Source: Collinsella sp.
GTDB taxonomy: Bacteria; Actinomycetota; Coriobacteriia; Coriobacteriales; Coriobacteriaceae
Length of the DNA stretch: 64,000 nt
NCBI GenBank assembly: GCA_019414025.1
Contig: DXMU01000037.1
Location: forward strand, 1-64,000
Reading direction: 5' to 3'
Below are positions 33,717-42,582 of this stretch, in pieces. Below the pieces are notes generated by a model that saw nothing but the letters and a program-made list of their open reading frames with translations, searched no databases and had not been told where the DNA came from. Position numbers and translations under genes: made by a program. Each line of letters starts with the position of its first letter. The stretch's first letter is position 1.

Positions 33717-34727
33717 ATGGATATCAAAGCACGCAACATATCAACGCCCGCCGCGGACGCGCCAACGACGCCGTTCACCCCCGTTCCCGCGCCCGTCGTG
33801 GGCCGCTTTGCCCCGTCGCCCTCGGGCCGCATGCACCTGGGCAACGTGTTCAGCTGCCTGTGCGCGTGGCTTTCGGCCCGCAGCCAGGGCGGCAGTATCG
33901 TGTTGCGCATCGAGGACCTGGACGATCGCTGCAAGCGTCCCGAACTTGCGGCCCAGTTGATCGACGACCTGGCCTGGCTGGGTCTCGAGTGGGACGAAGG
34001 CCCCTACTACCAGCATGATCGCCTAGACCTGTACGAAGCCGCCTTGCGCCGGCTGCAAGACGCCGGCCTCACCTATCCCTGCTTTTGCACGCGCGCCGAG
34101 CTCCACGCCGCGAGCGCGCCGCACGCCAGCGACGGCACGCCTATCTACCGCGGCGCCTGCCGAAACCTTTCGGCCGAAGAAGTTGCCCGCCGCAGTGCCC
34201 TGCGCGCCCCGGCCACGCGCCTGCGCGTGCCCACCGTCGATGACCTCGCCGACGACGTGGTCGAGTTTGTAGACCGCACGTACGGGGCCCAATGCGAAGC
34301 GCTCGCCACCGAGTGCGGCGACTTTTTGGTCCGCCGCAGCGACGGCGTTTTTGCCTATCAGCTAGCCGTGGTGGTCGACGACGCCGCCATGGGCGTCACC
34401 GAGATCGTGCGCGGATGCGATCTGCTGGGCTCCACGCCGCGCCAAATCTACCTGCAGCACCTGCTGGGACTGCCCATGCCGCACTATGCGCACATTCCGC
34501 TGCTCATGTCACCGGACGGCCGCCGTCTTTCTAAGCGCGATCGCGATCTGGACCTGGGCGAGCTCCGTGCCCGCTTTGGCACGCCCGAGGCGCTGCTGGG
34601 CTGGCTCGCCGGACAAACGGGCATCGCGCCGGACACCACACCGCGCTCTGCCGAGCAGCTGGCCGAGCACTTTAGCTGGGACGTCATCCGCGCGCATCGG
34701 GAAAACATCACCGTAACGGCCGAGTAG
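33717..34727 (+). CDS. gluQ: Glutamyl-Q tRNA(Asp) synthetase
   Basis: Paralogue of the GluRS catalytic domain that attaches glutamate to queuosine in tRNA(Asp). The 336 residues have the class I HIGH-like motif (RFAPSPSGRMHLGNV), KMSKS-like RRLSKRDRD, and the zinc ligands CFC...YRGAC, and lack the anticodon-binding domain of true GluRS, as expected for GluQ. ATG 33717 was chosen because a longer frame to 33453 crosses a hairpin and no coding-like sequence. It converges with a metallophosphoesterase gene 15 bp away. Confidence 0.9.
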   Translation: MDIKARNISTPAADAPTTPFTPVPAPVVGRFAPSPSGRMHLGNVFSCLCAWLSARSQGGSIVLRIEDLDDRCKRPELAAQLIDDLAWLGLEWDEGPYYQHDRLDLYEAALRRLQDAGLTYPCFCTRAELHAASAPHASDGTPIYRGACRNLSAEEVARRSALRAPATRLRVPTVDDLADDVVEFVDRTYGAQCEALATECGDFLVRRSDGVFAYQLAVVVDDAAMGVTEIVRGCDLLGSTPRQIYLQHLLGLPMPHYAHIPLLMSPDGRRLSKRDRDLDLGELRARFGTPEALLGWLAGQTGIAPDTTPRSAEQLAEHFSWDVIRAHRENITVTAE

Positions 34728-34742
34728 CCAAACGTCCCGCCC

Positions 34743-35468
34743 CTACGCAACGTCCCAGGGCTGGAGTTCGTCGCCCAGGCGAACGATGCAGTCGTAGAGC
34801 ACGGTGTGGCGCTCAGCCGGGTTGGCATCCCGATGAAAATGCCCGTAGTACCAGCGCTTGTAATCCAGGCGGTCCTCAAGCTCATCGAAAAATGCCGTGA
34901 GCCGATCGACTTCGGGGTAATTCCAGCCAGGTGCCGGATAGAGCGTGGGTGAGAGCATACGCGTGGAGCAGGTGTGGGTGATCACGTAGTCGACTCTCCA
35001 GCCCACGCTGTCGAGCTTTGTCCGCGCTTCCTCAAAGTTGCGCTCACCCGGCAGCTCCTGCGGCCACCAGCTGGAATACGGAATGCGGTATTCCTTGTCC
35101 ACGCTCGTGGCGCCGCCCATGGTAAAGACCGTTGAGCCGTCGAGCTCAAAAACCTCGCCGCGCGTCAGGCGCCGTATGGGGGAAGTATCCGACAGGCGCT
35201 GCGTCAGCCCACCGTGCCACAGCTCCATGGGGCGCTCTGTCCAATGGTCGTAGCGTTCGTGGTTGCCGTCGACGAACAGCACGGTATAGGGGCGCGACTC
35301 CAGCCAAGCGATATCGGCACATTCCTCGGCAGAAAAATCCCACGGAAAGCCAAAGTCGCCCGCGACAATCAGATAGTCGTCGCTCGTCAAGCTATCCCCA
35401 AAGTCCCAATCGCGCAGCTTTTGCATGTCGAGGCCGCCGTGAATATCGCCCGTCACATAGACCGTCAT
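34743..35468 (-). CDS. Metallophosphoesterase 3 of a tandem set
   Basis: A 241-residue calcineurin-like phosphoesterase. Metal-ligand motifs VTGDIHGG, VAGDFGFPW, VDGNHERYD and the downstream ITHTC and YYGHFHRD are in family order. It is a paralogue of the gene at 36113-36868. The start overlaps the stop of the preceding gene by four bases, so the genes are translationally coupled. The substrate is unknown. Confidence 0.85.
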   Translation of the reverse strand: MTVYVTGDIHGGLDMQKLRDWDFGDSLTSDDYLIVAGDFGFPWDFSAEECADIAWLESRPYTVLFVDGNHERYDHWTERPMELWHGGLTQRLSDTSPIRRLTRGEVFELDGSTVFTMGGATSVDKEYRIPYSSWWPQELPGERNFEEARTKLDSVGWRVDYVITHTCSTRMLSPTLYPAPGWNYPEVDRLTAFFDELEDRLDYKRWYYGHFHRDANPAERHTVLYDCIVRLGDELQPWDVA

Positions 35469-36103
35469 CGGATCACCACTTCCCTCTTATAGGCTTCGAG
35501 ATCGCGCTCGACCTGTTCATCGTCCGTGACGTTGACCCACCACGGCCACTTAACGCAACACACCGGCTCGTCTACCTGCGCAAACCATAACTTGAGCTCA
35601 TCCAAACTTACCGGGGCGTAGCCGTTGGCATCCACGCCCACGTCATAGCGCAGCAGCCCCTGCCGAAGGTTGAACGTGTTGTACGCGCCGCCGCAGCTGT
35701 GGATATGTCCGTGAAGATGCCAGCCGCCGTGCGACATGCCTTGCCAGTCGACCATGGGATAGTGGCTCAGCACGATTTTTTGACGGTCGATCTTGAGCAC
35801 GCAAATGGGCGGCTCGACGATAAAGGCATCCGCTACCGCAGGCTGCGTCCAGTCTTTGTCGTGGTTGCCGAGCAGCAGATGGACGCGCCTACATGCAATG
35901 CTTTTGCGAAGCTCGTGGGCGTCTTGGACCGTCATCTTAAAGCTAAAGTCGCCCAAGATGTAGAGCTCGTCATCCACAGCGACCTTGCTGTTAATGTTGG
36001 CGACCATGACATCGTTCATCTGCGCAACAGTCGACCAAGGCCTGTCGGCGAGCCGGAGCATGTTCTCGTGTCCAAAGTGCGTATCGCTGGTAAACCAGAT
36101 CAT
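35465..36103 (-). CDS. Metallophosphoesterase 2 of a tandem set
   Basis: A 212-residue phosphoesterase of a different subtype from its neighbours: SDTHFGHENML at the N-terminus, LGDFS, LLGNHDKD, SHYPMVDW and HGHIHSCG. This is the YfcE/Nudix-independent, phage-associated type often called metallophosphatase. AGGAGG precedes ATG 36103. It lies nine bases after the first gene and overlaps the third. Confidence 0.85.
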   Translation of the reverse strand: MIWFTSDTHFGHENMLRLADRPWSTVAQMNDVMVANINSKVAVDDELYILGDFSFKMTVQDAHELRKSIACRRVHLLLGNHDKDWTQPAVADAFIVEPPICVLKIDRQKIVLSHYPMVDWQGMSHGGWHLHGHIHSCGGAYNTFNLRQGLLRYDVGVDANGYAPVSLDELKLWFAQVDEPVCCVKWPWWVNVTDDEQVERDLEAYKREVVIR

Positions 36104-36112
36104 GGGGACCTC

Positions 36113-36868
36113 CTAACGCTTTTGCTCAAAATAGCCACTCGCAGTCTCACCCTGCTTGTCGGTACATTGCACTTCGATCGGCACAATATCTTGGTAGATA
36201 AGGCGATGCTTGTCATCGCGCCATTCATCGTCATGGTAATGGCCAAAAAACCAGGTGCGGTAGTCGAGCCGCCCGTCGAGCTCGCCCAAAAAGGCCTGTA
36301 GCGAATCATCGTAGAACTCGCGATTGCACTCCATGCACAGCTCGTCCGCCAAATCGACCGGTGCCTCGTGCGTCACAACATAGTCGACCTTCCAGCCCAC
36401 GCGGTCGAGCGAGGCGCGGCAATGGTTCATCTCGCGCTCGCTCGGCATCTCCTCGGGCCACCACGTCTTTCCCTCCTGGCGCCACTGTTTGTCATGGCTC
36501 GCGGCGCCACCCATGGCGAGCACTGTGGTCCCCGCGATGTCGAACACCTCGCCGCGCATCAGGTGCAGCACGTGTGGGCGGGCCTTGTGAACGAGACCCC
36601 CATTCCACTCTCGCATCGGCAGCCCCGCCAGCAGACGATGGTTCTCGTGATTGCCGTCGACAAAGCACGTGGTCCAGGGCTTGGACTCAAACCAGTCGAG
36701 CCAGTATTTGTCGGTGTTCGAGCCGCTCCATATAAAGCCAAAGTCACCAGCAACGATCACCACGTCATCGCGTGTCAGCGTTCGACCCAATGGCCAAGCG
36801 CGCGACGAGAAGCGGCTCGCACCGTACTCGGCAACACCGTGAACGTCTCCGGTAACGAAAATGGACAT
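36113..36868 (-). CDS. Metallophosphoesterase 1 of a tandem set
   Basis: A 251-residue calcineurin-like phosphoesterase with VTGDVHGV, VAGDFGFIW, VDGNHENH, VTHEAPVDL and FFGHYHDDE. It shares overall layout with the gene at 34743-35468, suggesting duplication. GAGGTG precedes ATG 36868. It heads a three-gene operon of metallophosphoesterases. Confidence 0.85.
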   Translation of the reverse strand: MSIFVTGDVHGVAEYGASRFSSRAWPLGRTLTRDDVVIVAGDFGFIWSGSNTDKYWLDWFESKPWTTCFVDGNHENHRLLAGLPMREWNGGLVHKARPHVLHLMRGEVFDIAGTTVLAMGGAASHDKQWRQEGKTWWPEEMPSEREMNHCRASLDRVGWKVDYVVTHEAPVDLADELCMECNREFYDDSLQAFLGELDGRLDYRTWFFGHYHDDEWRDDKHRLIYQDIVPIEVQCTDKQGETASGYFEQKR

Positions 36869-36953
36869 CTAGCAACACCTCCGCGCTGTGCGGCTCTGGG
36901 CAAATCGATAGCAGAAATTGCAGGCAGGCCCCGATATCTACACCCCTTAGGGC

Positions 36954-37193
36954 TTACCCCTCGTTCTTCCATCCAAACGGGTCAAAGACCCAAAAAACCA
37001 AATCGAGCACGCCGCCGGTCATCATGGCGCCGGCAAGGGCCATGCAAACGTGCAGAGAGCTGGCACTTCGGAGCACGTCGAACGGCCCCAAAACAGCCAG
37101 CAGCGCGACCGCTGCACCGACAAGGCATAGCGCGAGGCACGGCCCCGCGTCCTTGACGCACTTCTTTGCGAGATGTTTGGTGTTGTCACTCAT
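36954..37193 (-). CDS. Small two-span membrane protein
   Basis: A 79-residue protein with two hydrophobic helices (about 15-37 and 46-68, the second ending in GVLDLVFWVFDPFGWKNEG). Unknown function. AAGGAG supports ATG 37193; the longer frame to 37250 is less likely. It diverges from the nucleotidyltransferase pair. Confidence 0.65.
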   Translation of the reverse strand: MSDNTKHLAKKCVKDAGPCLALCLVGAAVALLAVLGPFDVLRSASSLHVCMALAGAMMTGGVLDLVFWVFDPFGWKNEG

Positions 37194-37291
37194 TGGTATC
37201 GAACTCCTTAGAGGGTCGTTGTTCAGATGCATGCCGCCGCGACGGAGCATGGCGGCAGGGTAAGTGTCACATGTCGTGCGGACACATTTGA

Positions 37292-37333
37292 GTTACCCTA
37301 CAAATTATTAGATTTGATAGAATGTAGGGTAAC
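37292..37333. promoter_or_regulatory. Palindromic operator of the nucleotidyltransferase pair
   Basis: GTTACCCTACA (37292-37302) and TGTAGGGTAAC (37323-37333) are perfect 11-bp inverted arms spaced by 20 AT-rich bases that include TAGAAT (37318-37323), a -10-like box. The palindrome ends 20 bases before the first gene's start. Such sites are where autoregulating antitoxins bind. Confidence 0.65.
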
Positions 37334-37352
37334 TACTTGGAAGGGAGGCTCC

Positions 37353-37664
37353 ATGTCCGTCTTAGAAGATGTCCTAGAAGAGGAATACGCACGCTCGATC
37401 CACCTTCTGGGCCTCATGGAGCAGGAAATTGGCCTCCTTCCAAAGGGCAGCATCCGCATGCGAAACATAAAGGGTCGCGAGTACTGCTACCTCAACTATC
37501 GAGTCGGCGACAAGGTCAAAAGTGACTATGTCCCTGCTGCAAAGGTTGATGAGCTACGAGCCAAAATCGAACGTCGAAGGGCTCTTGTGACCGCCATCAG
37601 AGAACAGAAGCAATCTCAAAAGCAAATCATACGTGCGTTGGGAAGGATACCGAATGCCGACTGA
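37353..37664 (+). CDS. Small protein, possible antitoxin or partner of the nucleotidyltransferase
   Basis: A 103-residue basic protein. The middle has a short beta-hairpin pattern (GSIRMRNIKGREYCYLNYRVGDKVKSDYV) followed by a basic helix. It resembles small DNA-binding partners but I cannot assign it to a family. AAGGGAGG precedes ATG 37353. It overlaps the next gene by 11 bp, as toxin-antitoxin pairs often do, and sits behind a palindromic operator. The region is lower in GC than its neighbours, suggesting transfer. Confidence 0.65.
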   Translation: MSVLEDVLEEEYARSIHLLGLMEQEIGLLPKGSIRMRNIKGREYCYLNYRVGDKVKSDYVPAAKVDELRAKIERRRALVTAIREQKQSQKQIIRALGRIPNAD

Positions 37665-38316
37665 GCAGCAACAAGCTTTCTCAAAAGTACTTGACCTGGT
37701 CGAGGAAGCAGGATGCATAGAGCACGTTGTCCTCATCGGGTCTTGGGCGGAATTTGCCTACAGAGAAGCCGATGTACTTCCAGGCTTTTGCCCAAATATC
37801 AAAACAATGGATGTCGACTTCCTCGTTCGAAACCTGCGACGCCCCAGTCCAGCGGCGCGCCTGACCGCCCTTGCAAAAGAACGAGGTTTCTTTGTCGAAT
37901 CCGATCGCATGACCGGAACAACAAAGTTGCTAGATATTACCGGCCTTGAAGTTGAATTTCTCATCAGAAAAATGGGTGAGGGAAAAGAGCCTGCTCTCAA
38001 GACGAACATCGGGGTGACGGCCCAAGCTCTATGGCACATGGACGTCATTCTGAAAAACACCATCGACGTGCGCTGTCTGAACCACATTGTGACCGTTCCG
38101 ACCCCTGAGGCTTATGCGATCCACAAGATGACAATCAACGGCGAACGCGGCAAAAAGGCCGAGAAGGACGCCCATGCCGTAGAAAACATGCTTCCGCTGT
38201 TAGACGAGGAAAAGTTCGCCATAGTATTCAGCTCGTTACCTAAAAAAGAGAAAGCAAGGGTCCGTGCGTTTGCAGAAACCCATGGCGTTGCAGAGCATAT
38301 CTTGGGAATCGCCTAG
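37654..38316 (+). CDS. Nucleotidyltransferase-like protein, possible toxin
   Basis: A 220-residue protein with the start of a nucleotidyltransferase fold: VVLIGSWAEFAY (the GS motif) followed by TMDVDFLV (the D-x-D metal pair), then LEVEFLI as the possible third acidic strand. These are the marks of the AbiEii/MNT-type superfamily. Together with its overlapping partner it looks like a two-gene toxin-antitoxin or abortive-infection module. The ATG 37654 is preceded by GGAAGGA. Its stop overlaps the convergent gene ending at 38313. Confidence 0.7.
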   Translation: MPTEQQQAFSKVLDLVEEAGCIEHVVLIGSWAEFAYREADVLPGFCPNIKTMDVDFLVRNLRRPSPAARLTALAKERGFFVESDRMTGTTKLLDITGLEVEFLIRKMGEGKEPALKTNIGVTAQALWHMDVILKNTIDVRCLNHIVTVPTPEAYAIHKMTINGERGKKAEKDAHAVENMLPLLDEEKFAIVFSSLPKKEKARVRAFAETHGVAEHILGIA

Positions 38317-38666
38317 GACGTTGGCGGGCAACATGTTGGGCAGGGTGTCTTGCCTCGTTTGAGTGCGGTCGCTAATGGCACGCTTGTTTTAATAGCGTTC
38401 CGGGGAAGGCTTTTGCATCCCGCACGATGATAAATCTTGCCGTTCTTGGTAACGATTACCTTGATTTTTGAGGCATCTACGCTGCGAGGCTCGATGGGCG
38501 CGGCCACCTCTAGAGGAACCGATGCCGTTTTCCAAGGCTTGCTTCTCGAAAAACCAGAATCGCGGTATCGATTAATGTAGCCGTCAAAGCACCCGTCGAA
38601 CAGCAGCCCCGTTGCCAGGCCCGCCATGAATCCGCAAGCAATCGCGGCCTCTCCTCTAATTTGCAT
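38313..38666 (-). CDS. Small anchored protein with Cys-rich C-terminus
   Basis: A 117-residue protein. The N-terminus holds one hydrophobic segment (AAIACGFMAGLATGLLF), a possible signal anchor. The C-terminus has the pattern YHRAGCKSL...A...GKTPCPTC, like the small Ada-type or nuclease-associated Cys-His metal sites found at the ends of many secreted Gram-positive proteins. AAGGAGGG precedes ATG 38666. The function is not known. Confidence 0.7.
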   Translation of the reverse strand: MQIRGEAAIACGFMAGLATGLLFDGCFDGYINRYRDSGFSRSKPWKTASVPLEVAAPIEPRSVDASKIKVIVTKNGKIYHRAGCKSLPRNAIKTSVPLATALKRGKTPCPTCCPPTS

Positions 38667-38762
38667 ATGTCCCTCCTTAATCAATCTCGAAGGTGAAAGT
38701 GGCGCGCGCCGCAGAGCCCATGCCCTTGCGGTGCGCGCCAAAAACAGCGCGCTTCCCTGTCC

Positions 38763-41700
38763 CTAACGGATCAGCTGGCGGCGCTTATCGGACAGGAATA
38801 CGCCGGCGGCCACCAGGACCGTGCCGCCGATCACGAAGGTCTCACCCAGCAGCTCGGACGCATCGCCCGTGGCGGGCATCGCCGTCTGCCAAGTCGTGGC
38901 CTCGGTCTTTGCCTCCGCATGCTTGGCCTGGTACGTCACTTGCGTGACGGGCTGGGTCTGCTCGTCGTTTCCGCGGTCGGCGGCCTCTTGGCGAGCGATC
39001 TCGGCGTTAAGCTCGGCAATAGCCTGGTCGAGTTCGGCCTTGGCGGCGGTATAGTTGGCAAGCACCTCCAGGTAGGCAGGTGCCACAGTATCCGTCGCAG
39101 CTGCGGCGTCATCGAGTTCGGCCTTGGCGGTCGCGGCGCGCTCGGCGGCATCGTGAGCTGCGGCGATCTTGGCGTTGAGCGCCTCGTCTGCATCGTCAGC
39201 GCTGCCGTTGACGATGGCTTCGGCAAGATTGATCCTGCGCAGGCGGGTGACCGCGGCGGCAGAGGCATCGCGGGCGGCGGCCGCATCCGTCACGGCATCG
39301 TCAGCCTCCACCAAGTCGTACTCGGCATCGCTCACGGCCATCTCAGCAGCATCAAGCGCAGCATCGGCAGCGAGCTTGTCCTCAGTAGCCCTGGAAAGTG
39401 CTGCAGCGGCATTCTTAAGCTGGGAGGCACGCGCGGCAGCTGCATCAGACTTTGCCTGAGCCGTTGTCACGGCAGCGCCAGCATCGCTCGCAGCCTGCTG
39501 GGCCATATCGAGCTCCGCCTGAGCGCCAGCAGCATCGATGGCTGCCTGATCGGCATCGCCTTGGGCGACAGCAAGTTCAGCCTCCGCCTCACGCTGATTG
39601 GCACGTGCGTCTTCGAGCGTAGACGATGCCGCATCAAACGCACGCTGAGCAGCGGCGATATCGGCCGAATACGCTGCCAGCTCATCCTGGGCCGCGGCAA
39701 GTGCATCCTGCTTGTTGCCGACACCGACACGAGCGGCATCCAGTGCGCGCTTGGCAGCAGCCACCTTGCCCTTGGCAATGTCGAGCTCGCCAGACTTGGC
39801 GGCCACGGCGTCCTGAGCCGCCGCAACTGCGGCGTTGGCAGCGCTCAAATCGGCGCGGGCATCGCTGACGGCACGCGCGGCGACGTCAGCTGCAGCCTGC
39901 TTTTGCTCCACAGAAGCCTGAGCCTCCGAGACCTTGGCAGTCGCGACATCAACGTCAGCGACAGCGCGCTCAACCTGAGCTTGCTTTGCCGCAACGGTCT
40001 GCGATGCTGCGTCCACCTTGTTGCCGGCATCGTCGGCAACGCCCTGCGCCGTAGCAAGCTCCTTGCGTGCCGTGTCAACGCCCTGCTCGGGATTTGCCAG
40101 AGAGTCGCACCACGCGTTCAGCGCAGCCTCATACTCAGCAACCGTCATCGGATTGGCGGCATTCGTGTACCATCCTCCAGACATAGAGAACGTCTGCGCC
40201 TGCGTAAGCCAACGGTTCATCGTCCCGCGCGTGCAAACCCCCATGCCCGTCACGGTGTAATCGGGATCGATCACATTCATGTAGTGACCGACTGTATGCA
40301 CGTTCCCGCCATGCGCGGCAACGTAGCGGTCCACTTCATCACCATGCTGACGATAAAAATCGAAAGCAGCCTTTCCCCTAAGGCCCGTCGCCCCCAGCGT
40401 AGCCGCAGCGCGGTCAAAGACAGCCTTTTCCTGATCGACCCACTGGATGAACGGATCGCTTCCGTAGTTCCACGCCACGTTTTCGCCCACGTTGAACTGC
40501 TGAGCATGGGCAACCTTGGTGTCGGAATAGTTCGCGTCGGCAATGGCAGTCGCCATCATGCTGTACGTCACCTTGAGCTCACTCAAGCCGACGCTCTTGC
40601 GGTACTCGTTGCACGCCTTGAGCCACACGACCGCCTGCTTCATGTTGGCCAGGCTCGTTGCATCGGCCTCCTCGCCCACCTTGTTGTAGCTAGCGAGTTT
40701 GCAGTTGAGGATGATATCCGCCGCGTCGTTGGCGCCCACGCTCTTAAAGAACGCGATAGCACCCTGGCGGTAGTTCTCCGCCGATGCATTCGCCGTTGCC
40801 TGAGCGGCATCGAGCTTGGCCTGGGCCTGAGCCACAGCCTGGTCGGCCTGCTGCTTTTGAGCCGTCGCCTGATCGAGCGCCTTGTCGGCAGCGTTCTTCT
40901 CGTCCTTAGCGGCCGAGTGCTTGGCCTGAGCGTCGGCCAGCGCCGCGAGCGCATTGGCATGCTCGGCCTTAGCTTGATCGACGGCGGCATCTGCCGCGGT
41001 CGCAGTAGCCGTGGCAGCGTCCAACTTGGACTGCGCGTCAGCCGCAGCCTGCTGCTGGACGGCGAGCGCCTGCTGAGCAGCCTGCACCTCACCCTCGGCA
41101 GTGCTCACTTCCTGCGAGGCAGCAGCGAGTTCGCCCTCGCGCTGCGCCCGGACCGACTTGGCGGCGTCCAGCGTGGCAGCGGCGGCGTCCACCTTGGCCT
41201 TGGCAACCTCGTACTCCGGGCCCGCCGCACCCTGCTCGGCTCGATCCAAATCTGCCTTGGCGGCGTCATAGCTCGCCTGAGCGGCATCCACATCCGCATC
41301 GGCTGAATCCTTTGCCTGCTGAGCTGCCGAAAGCTTGTCCTGTGCGTCCTGCTTTTTAGCCGCGGCGGCATTAGCGCCAGCCTGGGCACCCGCAAGCCTA
41401 GCCTGAGCGTCAGCCGCCTGCTGCTTGGCCTGCGCCAGCTCGCTCGCAGCCTGATCAGCTGCAGCTTGGGCAGCGGCCACGGCCTCGGGCGTGGCATCGG
41501 ATGCGGCAGCCTGGGCAGCCTCGAGCGCAGCCCGAGCATCGTCTGACGCCTTCTGGGCGGTGGCCAGAGCTTCGTCCTTGTCCGCCAGGTTCTTCTTAGC
41601 GGCACCAAATGCAGCCTGAGCGTCCTCAAGCGCCTTCGCATCTGCATCGGCCTTGTCCTGCGCAGCGCCCATCTGCTTTTCCAGCTCTGTCGAAGCCGCA

Positions 41701-42113
41701 GAAGCGGCAGCGTCGCTTGCGTCATGGGCCGCGTCGTAGGCACCCTGCGCCTGCTGCTGGTTGGCAGCGGCGGCGTCGTAAGGAGCGGCGGCCGCATCCA
41801 TATCGGCCTTGGCGGCAGCGGCCTTAGCACGAGCCGCATCGACCGCAGCCTGCAGGTTGGCGACCTTCTGCGCCGCCGACACCGTGCCCGCGCCAGTACT
41901 AGCAGCGGCCGCGCTCGTCAACGGAGACAGCACCGCAGCCGGCTTCCCAGTAGCGTCGGCACCGTTCGCACCCTGTGCCACCGCGGTCAGCGGAGACAGC
42001 AGCGACCCGCCCGTCATGGCGATCGTCGCCGCGGCAACCGTCGCCATGCGCCCGGCGGCCTTCGTCTTACCCGCAGCGCCGCCGTTGATGTTCTTATTCA
42101 CGTTCTTGCTCAT
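38763..42113 (-). CDS. Wall-anchored CAP-domain protein with Ala-rich coiled coil
   Basis: A 1116-residue surface protein. Residues 1-48 are a signal peptide (MATVAAATIAMTGGSLLSPLTAVAQ). Two long Ala/Asp/Lys/Gln-rich coiled-coil regions (about 60-440 and 680-1050) flank a CAP/SCP-type domain (about 440-675; motifs NEYRKSVGLSEL, HAQQFNVGENVAWNY, VGHYMNVIDPDYTVTGMGVC). The end shows MPATGD (near 1078), a hydrophobic helix and KRRQLIR, i.e. a sortase signal. Likely a cell-wall adhesin or host-interaction factor. The Ala-rich bias produces long antisense ORFs. No sortase gene is in the window. Confidence 0.88.
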   Translation of the reverse strand: MSKNVNKNINGGAAGKTKAAGRMATVAAATIAMTGGSLLSPLTAVAQGANGADATGKPAAVLSPLTSAAAASTGAGTVSAAQKVANLQAAVDAARAKAAAAKADMDAAAAPYDAAAANQQQAQGAYDAAHDASDAAASAASTELEKQMGAAQDKADADAKALEDAQAAFGAAKKNLADKDEALATAQKASDDARAALEAAQAAASDATPEAVAAAQAAADQAASELAQAKQQAADAQARLAGAQAGANAAAAKKQDAQDKLSAAQQAKDSADADVDAAQASYDAAKADLDRAEQGAAGPEYEVAKAKVDAAAATLDAAKSVRAQREGELAAASQEVSTAEGEVQAAQQALAVQQQAAADAQSKLDAATATATAADAAVDQAKAEHANALAALADAQAKHSAAKDEKNAADKALDQATAQKQQADQAVAQAQAKLDAAQATANASAENYRQGAIAFFKSVGANDAADIILNCKLASYNKVGEEADATSLANMKQAVVWLKACNEYRKSVGLSELKVTYSMMATAIADANYSDTKVAHAQQFNVGENVAWNYGSDPFIQWVDQEKAVFDRAAATLGATGLRGKAAFDFYRQHGDEVDRYVAAHGGNVHTVGHYMNVIDPDYTVTGMGVCTRGTMNRWLTQAQTFSMSGGWYTNAANPMTVAEYEAALNAWCDSLANPEQGVDTARKELATAQGVADDAGNKVDAASQTVAAKQAQVERAVADVDVATAKVSEAQASVEQKQAAADVAARAVSDARADLSAANAAVAAAQDAVAAKSGELDIAKGKVAAAKRALDAARVGVGNKQDALAAAQDELAAYSADIAAAQRAFDAASSTLEDARANQREAEAELAVAQGDADQAAIDAAGAQAELDMAQQAASDAGAAVTTAQAKSDAAAARASQLKNAAAALSRATEDKLAADAALDAAEMAVSDAEYDLVEADDAVTDAAAARDASAAAVTRLRRINLAEAIVNGSADDADEALNAKIAAAHDAAERAATAKAELDDAAAATDTVAPAYLEVLANYTAAKAELDQAIAELNAEIARQEAADRGNDEQTQPVTQVTYQAKHAEAKTEATTWQTAMPATGDASELLGETFVIGGTVLVAAGVFLSDKRRQLIR

Positions 42114-42234
42114 TGCCGATTCCTTCCCACGATGAGCTGATGTTTGACACACATAGTCGATCTAACGTGCCCTGCTAAAAAGAGGTGATAACGGGGTAAT
42201 TAAATCGGAGGAGTTGGAGACAAGCCCACATCCA

Positions 42235-42429
42235 TCAGCGGATGCCGAGCTCATACTCCCGCTCGCGCTCAATATCATTCAGGTACTCATAATCTTCGGA
42301 GCTAAGCTCTAAATCATCTTGAGCGAACATGTAGTTCTCAGACTTAGAACAAATACTGTAACCGCAGATGGTATTGAGATCGATATGGTCGGTATTGTCG
42401 TTGTAAAAGGGAAAAATTCTGCTGGTCAT
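42235..42429 (-). CDS. Small acidic hypothetical protein
   Basis: A 64-residue acidic protein (ends SSEDYEYLNDIEREREYELGIR). Not recognised. GAGAGG precedes ATG 42429 by nine bases. It lies between the CAP protein and the PIWI-like gene on the same strand as both and is AT-richer than either. It may be the last gene of the defence module or an unrelated insert. Confidence 0.5.
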   Translation of the reverse strand: MTSRIFPFYNDNTDHIDLNTICGYSICSKSENYMFAQDDLELSSEDYEYLNDIEREREYELGIR

Positions 42430-42582
42430 GCTCAAGTACCTCTCAACATAAACTGAAAACTCGTTTGCTTGGTCTCTTTTTGAGACCCCATCTGATGTGC
42501 TATGGCTGCAGTATATGTTCTCGCCTTTTACAATGCAAGCATAATTTCAAAAAGTTCTAGGAGCGATAATTGCGCAACACCA

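Noticed and set aside
38919..41306. A 795-codon open frame opposite the CAP-domain protein
   Set aside because: It is a by-product of the Ala-rich repeats on the other strand; its composition is Arg/Leu/Ser/Gly-rich and no domain is seen.
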